NCBI GenBank assembly: GCA_027491255.1
Contig: JAIXWM010000155.1
Coordinates: 62,001 to 126,000 of the forward strand
From: Rubrivivax sp.
GTDB lineage: Bacteria > Pseudomonadota > Gammaproteobacteria > Burkholderiales > Burkholderiaceae_C
Direction: 5' to 3'
DNA length: 64,000 nucleotides
Positions 26,201 through 33,063 of the stretch are shown in pieces. The notes beneath the pieces were generated by a model, which did no database searches, was not told where the DNA came from, and was given only the letters and a program-made list of their open reading frames with translations. Each line of letters opens with the position of its first letter. The first letter of the stretch is position 1. The translations under genes and the position numbers were made by a program.

Positions 26201-26773
26201 GATGGAGTCGACCTCGTCGCCGAACAGGTCCACACGGTAGGGCACCGGCGAGCCCATCGGGTAGAGGTCGATCAGACCGCCGCGCACGGCGTACTCGCCG
26301 GGCGAGACCACCTGGCTGACGTGCTGGTAGCCGGCGAGCGTGAGTTGCGCCTTCAGTGCGGCCTCGTCCAGCCGGCTCTTGTGCTTGAAGTGGAAGGTCG
26401 TGCCGGCCAGGAAAGAGGGTGGCGCCAGGCGGGTGAGAGCGGTCGTCGCCGGCAAGAGCACCGCATCCAGGTCGCGCTGCAGGACGCGCCACAACGTGGC
26501 CAGACGCTCGGAGATGAGGTCCTGGTGCGGGCTGAAGGTGTCCCAGGGCAGGGTCTCCCAGTCGGGGAACACGGCCAGGCGCAGCCCTGGGGTGAAAAAT
26601 GCCATCTCGTCGGCCAGGCGCTGTGCGTCCGCCGGGTCGGCCGTGACGATTGCGCACACACGCCCCTCGGCAGCCTGCGCCTGGGTCCAATGGGCGAGAA
26701 GCAGCGCGTCGGCGGAACCGACGGGGCGGGGCAGCGTGTAGCGCTTGCCGGGGGCGATGACAGGAACTTGCAT
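23264..26773 (-). CDS. mfd: Transcription-repair coupling factor Mfd
   Basis: A 1169-residue DNA translocase that removes RNA polymerase stalled at lesions and recruits UvrA. The UvrB-like N-terminal module (EEV... SPHQDLISERLATLWRVL), the RNA polymerase interaction domain (VGDPVVHASHGIGRYRGL near residue 500) and the RecG-like helicase motor are all seen. Walker A is GDVGFGKTEVAL near residue 640, the Walker B box is DEEHRFG near 743, and the C-terminal TRCF domain contains EIRGAGEVLGEHQSG. Length matches the family. The ATG giving MQVPVIAPGK was chosen; the frame is open 229 codons further upstream but that part is unlike Mfd. Confidence 0.96.
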   Translation of the reverse strand: MQVPVIAPGKRYTLPRPVGSADALLLAHWTQAQAAEGRVCAIVTADPADAQRLADEMAFFTPGLRLAVFPDWETLPWDTFSPHQDLISERLATLWRVLQRDLDAVLLPATTALTRLAPPSFLAGTTFHFKHKSRLDEAALKAQLTLAGYQHVSQVVSPGEYAVRGGLIDLYPMGSPVPYRVDLFGDEVDSIRTFDPDTQRSLYPVPEVRLLPGREFPMDEAARSAFRARWRERIEGDPTRARPYKDMGQGLATAGIEYYLPLFFDQTATVFDYIAGPAGSGGGATPLASSRVPAAVVLHGEVDAALERFWSDTRARHRLLQHDPERPILPPEALFLRAEDFYTLAQPWPTLSLRGTGPLEWARPTPQVSIDRGATEPLQALESHLRSTSARVLLVAESEGRRESLLELLRDHRIDVPSVASLAEFSASSEKVAIVAAPLAAGFHWLDGNEAGPHGLQFLTETELFASTPQARRRRKQEQTSSVDALIKDLSELKVGDPVVHASHGIGRYRGLVEIDTGEGRSEFLHLEYADQATLYVPVSQLHLIGRYTGVSAEEAPLHKLGSGQWERARRKAAEQVRDAAAELLNLYARRAAREGHAHRFSAHDYEAFAASFGFEETADQRAAIHAVIQDMVSPRPMDRLVCGDVGFGKTEVALRAAFVAVHGGLQVALLAPTTLLAEQHYQTLVDRFGKWPVKVAELSRFRSAKEVRSALDGIEAGTIDIVVGTHKLLSSDVKFKRLGLLVIDEEHRFGVRHKEAMKALRAEVDVLTLTATPIPRTLGMALEGLRDLSVIATAPQRRLAIKTFVRNEGSGVIREAVLRELKRGGQVYFLHNEVETIQNRREKLAELLPEARIAVAHGQMPERELERVMRDFVAQRHNVLLCSTIIETGIDVPTANTILISRADKFGLAQLHQLRGRVGRSHHQAYAYLLVPEVEGLTKQAAQRLEAIQAMEELGSGFYLAMHDLEIRGAGEVLGEHQSGNIMEVGFQLYNEMLSEAVRALKAGREPDLLSPTGVFGGTTEVNLHAPALLPDAYCGDVHTRLNLYKRLATADRGEQLDALLEEVTDRFGRLPPQGQNLFDTHRLRLLARPYGVQKIDAGPRQMSISFRAGAQIDVNRIIALVQKNRSVRLAGNDKLRIEREFADPRERVQYIRDVLRSLGEPSKGLAA

Positions 26774-27087
26774 ACGGCGAGGCCGGCCGGGAAATGACGA
26801 AACCCGCGTCGGCTGGCGCTGGCGCGGGTGGCCGAGGCATTGTAGGGAGAGGGAAGGCTTGCCGCCCATTGACCCGCTCGCTGCAGCCCCCGACGCGTTC
26901 GCCACTACCGGCGCATGGATCGCCAGCAGTGTCCAAAGCCTCTGGCCCCGTCCCGGAACCCGCAAACGCCCGGCTGGCAGGGTCGTCGATAGACGGTAGG
27001 ATCCGCACGCACACGCCGGAGCAAACCCGTGTCCGACGCCTCGTCCATCTGCCTTCCACCGTGCCAGACCTGACCGCCGCTGCTTGC
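26774..27087. other. Intergenic region between divergent mfd and ispD
   Basis: About 310 bases without a convincing gene. It must hold both divergent promoters, but no strong -35/-10 pair was recognised. A seven-base inverted repeat ACCCGCG/CGCGGGT (26802-26829) lies in the mfd leader. The ispD frame is open here, so ispD might start at a GTG within the last 60 bases. Confidence 0.5.
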
Positions 27088-27834
27088 ATGCCTCGGACGA
27101 CGTCCGCGCCGGTGCTCTACGCCCTCGTGCCTTGTGCCGGGGCAGGCACACGGTCGGGCGCGGATCGGCCCAAGCAGTATGTGGACATCGCAGGCGCTGC
27201 GATGGTGGCTCACACCCTGCGCGCGCTGGAAGCTGTGCGCTGCCTGCATGCCACGCTCGTGGTGCTGGCTCCGGACGATCGGGAGTTCGAGTCGCGCGTG
27301 CCCGGCTTCGTCGGCGAGCGGGGGTGGGTCGAGCGCTGCGGGGGTGCCACCCGCGCCGCGACCGTCGCGGCCGGATTGGCGGCCCTGCGCGCTCGCGGCG
27401 CCTGCGAGACCGACTGGGTGCTCGTGCACGACGCCGCCCGCTGCCTGCTGAAGCCCGCATGGGTCGAACGTCTGATCGAGGCCTGCATCGACGATGTGGT
27501 CGGTGGCCTGCTCGCGCTGCCAGTGGCCGACACGCTGAAGACCGAGGACGGCGGGCGCGTCGTGGCCACGGTGGCGCGCGACAGGCGCTTTGCGGCGCAG
27601 ACGCCGCAGATGTTCCGCCTCGGCTTGCTCTCGAAGGCGCTGGAGGCCGCCGGACCGGCCGTCACCGACGAAGCCGGCGCCGTGGAGCAACTGGGGCTGC
27701 AGCCACTGCTGGTGGCGTCCACGCTGGAGAACTTCAAGGTGACCTACCCCGACGATTTCGCGCTCGCGGCGCGCCTGCTGGCTGCCCCGAGCCGCACTGC
27801 CGACCGAGCGTTCGATCTCGGAGGCAAGGCATGA
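27088..27834 (+). CDS. ispD: 2-C-methyl-D-erythritol 4-phosphate cytidylyltransferase IspD
   Basis: About 248 residues, forming CDP-methylerythritol in the MEP isoprenoid pathway. The nucleotide-binding loop is ALVPCAGAGTRSGADRPKQY, with the conserved Lys for CTP. VLVHDAARC and ALPVADTLK are further family motifs, and FKVTYPDDFALA closes the fold. The start is the ATG giving MPRTTSAPVL; no ribosome site is obvious and a GTG nine codons upstream is an alternative. It overlaps the ispF start (ATGA), giving the common ispD-ispF pair. Confidence 0.93.
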   Translation: MPRTTSAPVLYALVPCAGAGTRSGADRPKQYVDIAGAAMVAHTLRALEAVRCLHATLVVLAPDDREFESRVPGFVGERGWVERCGGATRAATVAAGLAALRARGACETDWVLVHDAARCLLKPAWVERLIEACIDDVVGGLLALPVADTLKTEDGGRVVATVARDRRFAAQTPQMFRLGLLSKALEAAGPAVTDEAGAVEQLGLQPLLVASTLENFKVTYPDDFALAARLLAAPSRTADRAFDLGGKA

Positions 27835-28349
27835 CGCCTCAGCCGTTTCGAATCGGCGAGGGCTGGGACACGCATGCACTGGTGACGGGGCGTCCTCTCG
27901 TCCTGGGCGGTGTCGTCGTCCCGCACACGCACGGCCTGCTTGGCCACTCGGACGCCGACGTGTTGCTGCACGCGATCACTGACGCCTTGCTGGGTGCGGC
28001 TGCGCTGGGCGACATTGGTCGCCACTTTCCCGACACCGACCCCGCCTTCCGCGGCGCCGACTCGGCCCAGTTGTTGGCCGAGGCGGCGCGTCGGGTGGGT
28101 GTTGCGGGGTGGGAGATCGGCAACATCGACTCGACCATCGTCGCGCAGGCGCCCCGCCTCTCGCCCCACATGGAGGCCATGCGCACCCGCATCGCAGAGG
28201 TATTGAACCTGGCACCGGCACAGATCAATGTCAAGGCCAAGACAGCGGAGAAGATGGGGCCGGTCGGTGAAGGGCGCGCGATCGAGGCCCGCGCCGTGTG
28301 CCTGCTGTTCAGGGCCCCGGCTGCGGCCGACCCGACGGTCGCAGCCTGA
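27831..28349 (+). CDS. ispF: 2-C-methyl-D-erythritol 2,4-cyclodiphosphate synthase IspF
   Basis: A 172-residue trimeric enzyme that cyclises the CDP-ME 2-phosphate. The metal-binding motif DTHALVTGRPLVLGGV, LLGHSDADVLLHAITDALLGA and the CMP-binding AKTAEKMGPVGEG are intact. GGAGGC precedes the ATG, which overlaps the ispD stop. The 3' end overlaps the convergent histidine kinase gene by 41 bases, so the last dozen residues lie over that gene's 3' end. Confidence 0.95.
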   Translation: MTPQPFRIGEGWDTHALVTGRPLVLGGVVVPHTHGLLGHSDADVLLHAITDALLGAAALGDIGRHFPDTDPAFRGADSAQLLAEAARRVGVAGWEIGNIDSTIVAQAPRLSPHMEAMRTRIAEVLNLAPAQINVKAKTAEKMGPVGEGRAIEARAVCLLFRAPAAADPTVAA

Positions 28350-29310
28350 TTTCGACGCACAGGCCGCCGCCCGCCGCATTGCTCAGGCGCATCGAGCCTC
28401 CGAGCAGGCTCACGGTGCGCTGCACGATGGCCAGGCCGAGGCCGGCGCCGCTGGCCGCCGTGCGCGCGTGATCACCGCGGTAGAAGGGCGTGGCGAGCCG
28501 GTCAAGCTGTTCCTCGGCCACTCCCGGACCGTGGTCGCGCACCTGCAGCACGACACCGCCCTGGCTCGCCCGTGCATCGATCGACACGGCTGCCGCCCCA
28601 CCCTGGGTGGGCTTGGCATAGCGTTCGGCATTCTGGAGCAGGTTCTGCAACACGCGCCCCAGTTCGACCGGGTCGGCGCTGACGCTCAGTCCCGCTGGCA
28701 CGTGCAAGTCGACCACGAGAGCCCCTGACGCCACGAAGGGCGCCGCCGCACGCTCGGCTGCGTCCAGGAGTGCGATGTCGACGGCCCTGGGTTCCACGCG
28801 CCGTGCGTAGGAGATGAACTGGTCGATCAGCCGATCGAGCTGTTCGATGTCCTCGGCCATGTGCCTCAGCGCCTCGGCGTTGGTCACGCTCATCTCGGCC
28901 TCCAGCCGCAGCCGGGCCAGGGGTGTGCGCAGGTCGTGGCTGATACCCGCCAGCATCAGGGCCCGGTCATGCTCGGCGCGTGCAATCTCGCGCGCGATCC
29001 GCTGCAATCCTGCGTTGATGTCGCGGATTTCCTCGGCGGGTCGAGGCGCGTCCAGCGCGACCCCGGGGCGGGCCTGCGCCAATGTGGGCGTGACGCGCCA
29101 GCCCGCTGTCGGAGGATGGAGCTTGCGAGCGATGGCGGCAACAGCGCCGAGCGCGACCACCGTGGCCAGCGTCAGGTCCAGGCCCCACGAAAATGTGGGT
29201 TCTGCGCGAGCGCCGATCCATGCAAAGCCTGCAGCCACGGCCGAGGTGAGCGCCGCCAGCCAGATGCTGACGCGCCAGAACGAGTTCGGAGAGGGTGCGT
29301 GCGTGGCCAT
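28309..29310 (-). CDS. Sensor histidine kinase, EnvZ-like, minimal sensor region
   Basis: A 333-residue inner-membrane kinase. Two transmembrane helices (about residues 12-33 and 46-65) are separated by only some ten residues, so there is practically no periplasmic sensor domain. A HAMP-like stretch precedes the phospho-acceptor His in ISHDLRTPLARLRLE. The ATPase motifs follow: N-box NLLQNAERYAK, G1 VRDHGPGV and G2 GAGLGLAIVQR. The start at MATHAPSPN is preferred to one six codons upstream. The OmpR-like regulator gene lies 48 bases upstream in the same direction and is its likely partner. Confidence 0.92.
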   Translation of the reverse strand: MATHAPSPNSFWRVSIWLAALTSAVAAGFAWIGARAEPTFSWGLDLTLATVVALGAVAAIARKLHPPTAGWRVTPTLAQARPGVALDAPRPAEEIRDINAGLQRIAREIARAEHDRALMLAGISHDLRTPLARLRLEAEMSVTNAEALRHMAEDIEQLDRLIDQFISYARRVEPRAVDIALLDAAERAAAPFVASGALVVDLHVPAGLSVSADPVELGRVLQNLLQNAERYAKPTQGGAAAVSIDARASQGGVVLQVRDHGPGVAEEQLDRLATPFYRGDHARTAASGAGLGLAIVQRTVSLLGGSMRLSNAAGGGLCVEIRLRPSGRPQPGP

Positions 29311-29358
29311 GCGCCGATCATGCCGCAAGGCCGGCGCGGGCCCACGCGACGGGCTGTA

Positions 29359-30126
29359 TCAGTGCACGCCGTCAGGCACGAAGACGTAACCGAGTCCCCA
29401 TACCGTCTGGATGTAGCGCGGGCGCGCTGGGTCGGATTCGAGCAGCTTGCGCAGCCGGGAGACCTGCACGTCCAGGCTGCGGTCGAAGGGTTCGAAGTCG
29501 CGCCCGCGAGCCAGTCGCGCGAGCTTGTCCCGCGACAGAGGCTGCCTTGGATGGCGGGCAAGCACCTTGAGCATCGAGAATTCTCCCGTGGTCAGGTCCA
29601 CTTCATGGCCGTCGCGCGTCAGGCGGCGAAGAGCCAGGTCGAACTCGAAGGGGCCGAAGACGACCTTCTCACCGGCCATCGAAGGCGCGCCCGGCGCCTC
29701 TGCCCCGGGTTTGCGACGCAGCACGGCATGGATGCGCGCGAGCAACTCGCGCGGATTGAAGGGCTTGGGGAGGTAGTCGTCGGCACCGATCTCCAGCCCG
29801 ACGATGCGATCGACGTCGTCGCCCTTGGCAGTGAGCATGACGACGGGTGTCAGGTCACGGCGAGCGCGAAGGCGGCGGCAGATCGAAAGACCATCCTCGC
29901 CGGGCAGCATCAAGTCGAGGACGATCAGATCGAACAGTTCGCGTTGCAAAAGGCGGTCCATCGCGCGGCCGTCCTCTGCCACGAGCACCTCGAATCCCTC
30001 CTGACCCAGGTAGCGGCGCAGCAGGTCACGGATGCGGGCGTCGTCATCGACGACGAGCAGGCGGGCGGGACGAGCAGCAGGCTGCGGGCCCACCGATGTG
30101 AGCAGTGTCGTTTCGGCTTCAGACAT
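29359..30126 (-). CDS. Response regulator, OmpR family
   Basis: A 255-residue two-domain regulator. The receiver has VVDDDARIR and the phospho-acceptor Asp in VLDLMLPGEDG, Thr in VMLTAKG and Lys in YLPKPFNP. The winged-helix DNA-binding domain spans about residues 155-250 (VDLTTGEFSMLKVLARHP, LDVQVSRLRKLLE, IQTVWGLGYVFVP). It resembles OmpR more than PhoB. The ATG giving MSEAETTLL was chosen; a TTG five codons upstream is possible. It is first in an operon with the EnvZ-like kinase. Confidence 0.94.
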   Translation of the reverse strand: MSEAETTLLTSVGPQPAARPARLLVVDDDARIRDLLRRYLGQEGFEVLVAEDGRAMDRLLQRELFDLIVLDLMLPGEDGLSICRRLRARRDLTPVVMLTAKGDDVDRIVGLEIGADDYLPKPFNPRELLARIHAVLRRKPGAEAPGAPSMAGEKVVFGPFEFDLALRRLTRDGHEVDLTTGEFSMLKVLARHPRQPLSRDKLARLARGRDFEPFDRSLDVQVSRLRKLLESDPARPRYIQTVWGLGYVFVPDGVH

Positions 30127-30240
30127 GTTGAGATTGTGCAACCCGGCTGCGCAGCGCAGGCCCGACCCTTACCTTGTGTTACACCTGTTGCGTCCAGCCG
30201 GCGTACCGGCGCTTTCAGGGGTTGAACAGGGGGTCATTCG

Positions 30241-31020
30241 ATGAAGCAGACAAGCGCTTTCTCCAGTCTGACGATCGCCATGCTGGCCATGGGTTCAGCC
30301 TTCGCCCAGACGCCGCGCCACCAAGATGGCGCAGCGCCGTCATATCTTCATCCTATCGCTTCCCCCCAGGATCAGATGACGCTGTCGGCCACAGCTGCCG
30401 TGGATCTCACGATGGACGTGTTGTCAGTCACCCTGGCGGTCGTGCGCGAGGGCGTGGAGGCCGCAACGGTCCAGGCCCAGTTGAAGCAGATCATCGAGAA
30501 CGCCCTGGCCGAGGCGCGGCGCGAAGCGCGGCCACCACAGCTCGAGGTGCAGTCGGGGATGTTCTCCCTCCAGCCGCGCTACGCGCCGCCGTCGGCTCGC
30601 CCTGGCGTGACCGCGCCGGGCATCGTCGGCTGGCAGGGTCGGGCGGAAATCGTGCTCGAAGGTCGGGATCTGCAGGCCGTGGCCCAACTGGCCGGGCGGC
30701 TGCAGGGACTGAGCGTGGCCCGTGTGGGCTTCACGCTGTCACGCGAGGCACGCGAGCGCGCCGAGGCTGAGGCCACTGCGCAGGCGATTGCGCGCTTCCG
30801 CTCGCGTGCGCAGTCCTACGCCAGCCAGTTCGGCTTCTCCGGCTACCGGCTGCGCGAGGTCCAGGTGGGCATGGAGGAGGCCGCACGGTTCGTGCAGGCA
30901 CGCGCTCCGATGCTGAGAGCGGCTGCGGTGCAGGGAGCGGGCGACGATCCGCTGCCCTTCGAGGCCGGGCGCACCAGCATCAGTGCCACCGTCAGCGGCA
31001 GTGTGCAGATGACCCGCTGA
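30241..31020 (+). CDS. SIMPL-domain (DUF541) periplasmic protein
   Basis: A 259-residue protein with a Sec signal peptide ending at GSAFAQ (residue ~23). The rest is a SIMPL domain: LSATAAVDLTMDVLSVTLAVVREG, the strand/helix EARRPPQ...VQSGMFSLQPRY region, and a C-terminal AISATVSGSVQM-like end (TSISATVSGSVQMTR). Family members such as BP26/OMP28 and YggE form periplasmic oligomers of unclear function linked to stress. The gene stands alone, divergent from the OmpR-like regulator gene, which could control it. The leader has GGGG before the ATG but no clear promoter. Confidence 0.87.
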   Translation: MKQTSAFSSLTIAMLAMGSAFAQTPRHQDGAAPSYLHPIASPQDQMTLSATAAVDLTMDVLSVTLAVVREGVEAATVQAQLKQIIENALAEARREARPPQLEVQSGMFSLQPRYAPPSARPGVTAPGIVGWQGRAEIVLEGRDLQAVAQLAGRLQGLSVARVGFTLSREARERAEAEATAQAIARFRSRAQSYASQFGFSGYRLREVQVGMEEAARFVQARAPMLRAAAVQGAGDDPLPFEAGRTSISATVSGSVQMTR

Positions 31021-31074
31021 AGTCGGTGCCACCATCAGGGACCGACGACGAATCCGTGGCCGCTGCCTGCACTG

Positions 31075-31845
31075 TCATTGGGCCAGCCAGCCCCCGTCGA
31101 CATTGATCGCGGCTCCGCGGATGTTGTCGGCCGCTGGCGAGCACAGGAACACCGTCAACTCTCCCAGCTGTTCGGGCGTGGTGAACTGGAGTGAGGGCTG
31201 CTTCTCTGCCAGCAGGCGGCGCTTGGCCTCTTCGTTCGAGACCTGATCCTGCAGGGCACGCGCATCCACCTGGCGCTGCACCAGCGGCGTCAGTACCCAG
31301 CCGGGGCAGATGGCATTGACCGTGATGGCGGTGGTCGCAGTCTCCAGCGCCACGGCTTTGGTCATGCCCACGAGTCCATGCTTGGCCGTCACGTAGGCCG
31401 ATTTGTTGGCGGAAGCCACCTGGCCGTGGACCGAGGCAATGTTGATGATGCGTCCCCACCGCCGGGCCTTCATGGCAGGCAGCGCCAGCCGCGTGGTGTG
31501 GAAGGCCGAGTTCAGGTTGATGGCGATCACCGCGTCCCAGCGCTCGACCGGAAATTCGTCGATCGGGGCGACATGCTGAATCCCGGCGTTGTTGACGAGG
31601 ATGTCGATGCCGCCCATCTCCATCTCGCAGTACTTGATCAAGGCGGCGATTTCGTCAGGTTTGCTCATGTCGGCAGGGTGATAGCCGACCTGAGCATCAA
31701 ACTCTGCGACCTGTGCCTTGGCGGATTCGACGTCGCCGAAGCCGTTGAGGATGACGTTGGCGCCGTGCAATGCCAGGCTGCGGGCGATGCCCAGGCCGAT
31801 GCCGCTGGTCGAGCCGGTGACGAGCGCGGTCTTGCCGGTCAGCAT
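31075..31845 (-). CDS. 3-hydroxybutyrate dehydrogenase
   Basis: A 256-residue SDR with features of D-3-hydroxybutyrate dehydrogenase. These are the NAD motif TGSTSGIGLGIA, NNAGIQHVAPIDEFP, the catalytic region IASVHGQVASANKSAYVTAK, and NAICPGWVLTPLVQ followed by the substrate loop. The enzyme interconverts 3-hydroxybutyrate and acetoacetate, normally in polyhydroxybutyrate turnover. GAGGAG before the ATG supports the start at MLTGKTALV. The alpha/beta hydrolase gene is read divergently 86 bases away. Confidence 0.93.
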   Translation of the reverse strand: MLTGKTALVTGSTSGIGLGIARSLALHGANVILNGFGDVESAKAQVAEFDAQVGYHPADMSKPDEIAALIKYCEMEMGGIDILVNNAGIQHVAPIDEFPVERWDAVIAINLNSAFHTTRLALPAMKARRWGRIINIASVHGQVASANKSAYVTAKHGLVGMTKAVALETATTAITVNAICPGWVLTPLVQRQVDARALQDQVSNEEAKRRLLAEKQPSLQFTTPEQLGELTVFLCSPAADNIRGAAINVDGGWLAQ

Positions 31846-31931
31846 GGATACTTCTCCTCGGAATTCTTCGACGGTTGCGTTGGAAGGGGTGGTGCTGGCC
31901 CGCATCTGGGACGGCGCTTGGTGCAGCTACG

Positions 31932-32876
31932 ATGGCCATTATCCTGACTCCGCTTGACCCTGGGTCCGCCGCAGTGAACCACGCCAGCACCGCACACCTC
32001 GAGCCGCGCCTGCGCTTCGTCACCTGTCTGAGGGGTCTCGGTCTGCACCGCATGGCCTACTGGGAATGGGGCGACCCCAAAAACCCGCGTGTGGTGGTCT
32101 GCGTTCACGGCCTGAGCCGGCAGGGACGGGATTTCGATGCCTTGGCTCGCGATCTGGCGCAAGACTTTCGTGTCGTCTGCCCCGACATCGTGGGACGCGG
32201 GCGCTCGGACTGGCTGGCCGACCCCTCCGGTTACAGCATACCGGCCTACGTCGCCGACATGGTGACGCTGCTGGCGCGTCTGGACACCGAATCTGTGGAT
32301 TGGGTCGGGACCTCGATGGGGGGGCTGATCGGCTTGGGGGTCGCGGCGCTGCCCGGTTCTCCGGTCCGTCGCCTCGTTCTCAACGACGTCGGACCGCGCA
32401 TCGAGGCCGTGGCATTGGCGCGCATCGGCACCTACCTGGGCATGCCGGTGCGCTTCGACAGCCTGGAGCAGGCGGCCGACTTGCTGTGGCAGGTGTCGCA
32501 GGGCTTCGGCCCGCACACGCGCGAACAATGGCTCGCACTGACGGCGCCACAGCTCAAGCCGGACGGTCGGGGTGGATTCGTCCCACACTACGACCCGGCC
32601 ATCGGCGTGCCATTCCGCTCATTGACGCCCGAACTGGCGGCGGCCGGGGAGGCGGCCTTGTGGGCGGCCTACGACAGCCTGTGCTGCCCGACACTGCTGC
32701 TGCGCGGCGCCGAATCCGACCTGCTGAGCAAGGAAACAGCCGCGCAGATGGCTGGGCGGGGCCCACGCGCGCGTGTCCATGAATTCCCCGGGGTAGGCCA
32801 CGCCCCGACACTGGTGCAGTCGCAGCAGCGGGCCGTGGTGCGCGAATTCCTGCTCGGAAGGCCCGCTGGCGCATGA
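31932..32876 (+). CDS. Alpha/beta hydrolase
   Basis: About 314 residues with a complete alpha/beta-hydrolase fold. The nucleophile elbow is GTSMGG near residue 126, the oxyanion strand is VHGLSRQGRDF, the acid is probably Asp in GAESDLL, and the His is in GVGHAPT. No signal peptide was seen, so it is cytoplasmic. It is divergent from 3-hydroxybutyrate dehydrogenase, so a role with hydroxybutyrate esters is possible but unproven. No ribosome site distinguishes the ATG used here from a GTG fourteen codons later (VNHASTAHL). Confidence 0.87.
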   Translation: MAIILTPLDPGSAAVNHASTAHLEPRLRFVTCLRGLGLHRMAYWEWGDPKNPRVVVCVHGLSRQGRDFDALARDLAQDFRVVCPDIVGRGRSDWLADPSGYSIPAYVADMVTLLARLDTESVDWVGTSMGGLIGLGVAALPGSPVRRLVLNDVGPRIEAVALARIGTYLGMPVRFDSLEQAADLLWQVSQGFGPHTREQWLALTAPQLKPDGRGGFVPHYDPAIGVPFRSLTPELAAAGEAALWAAYDSLCCPTLLLRGAESDLLSKETAAQMAGRGPRARVHEFPGVGHAPTLVQSQQRAVVREFLLGRPAGA

Positions 32877-33063
32877 AACGGTTTCGCAGTGAGGCTCGAT
32901 CAACCTCACCGAGGCCGGCTCGGGCGCTGGCTCGTGAGCTCTCCAGGCCTCGCGCGCGCAGCCTGGCATTGAAGAAGCAACAGGCGCCTGGCGCTTCTGT
33001 TTCTCTGGAAACCGGACTGTTCAATGGCTTGCCCTCTGCCGCCAGACCCCGCGACATCTGACT

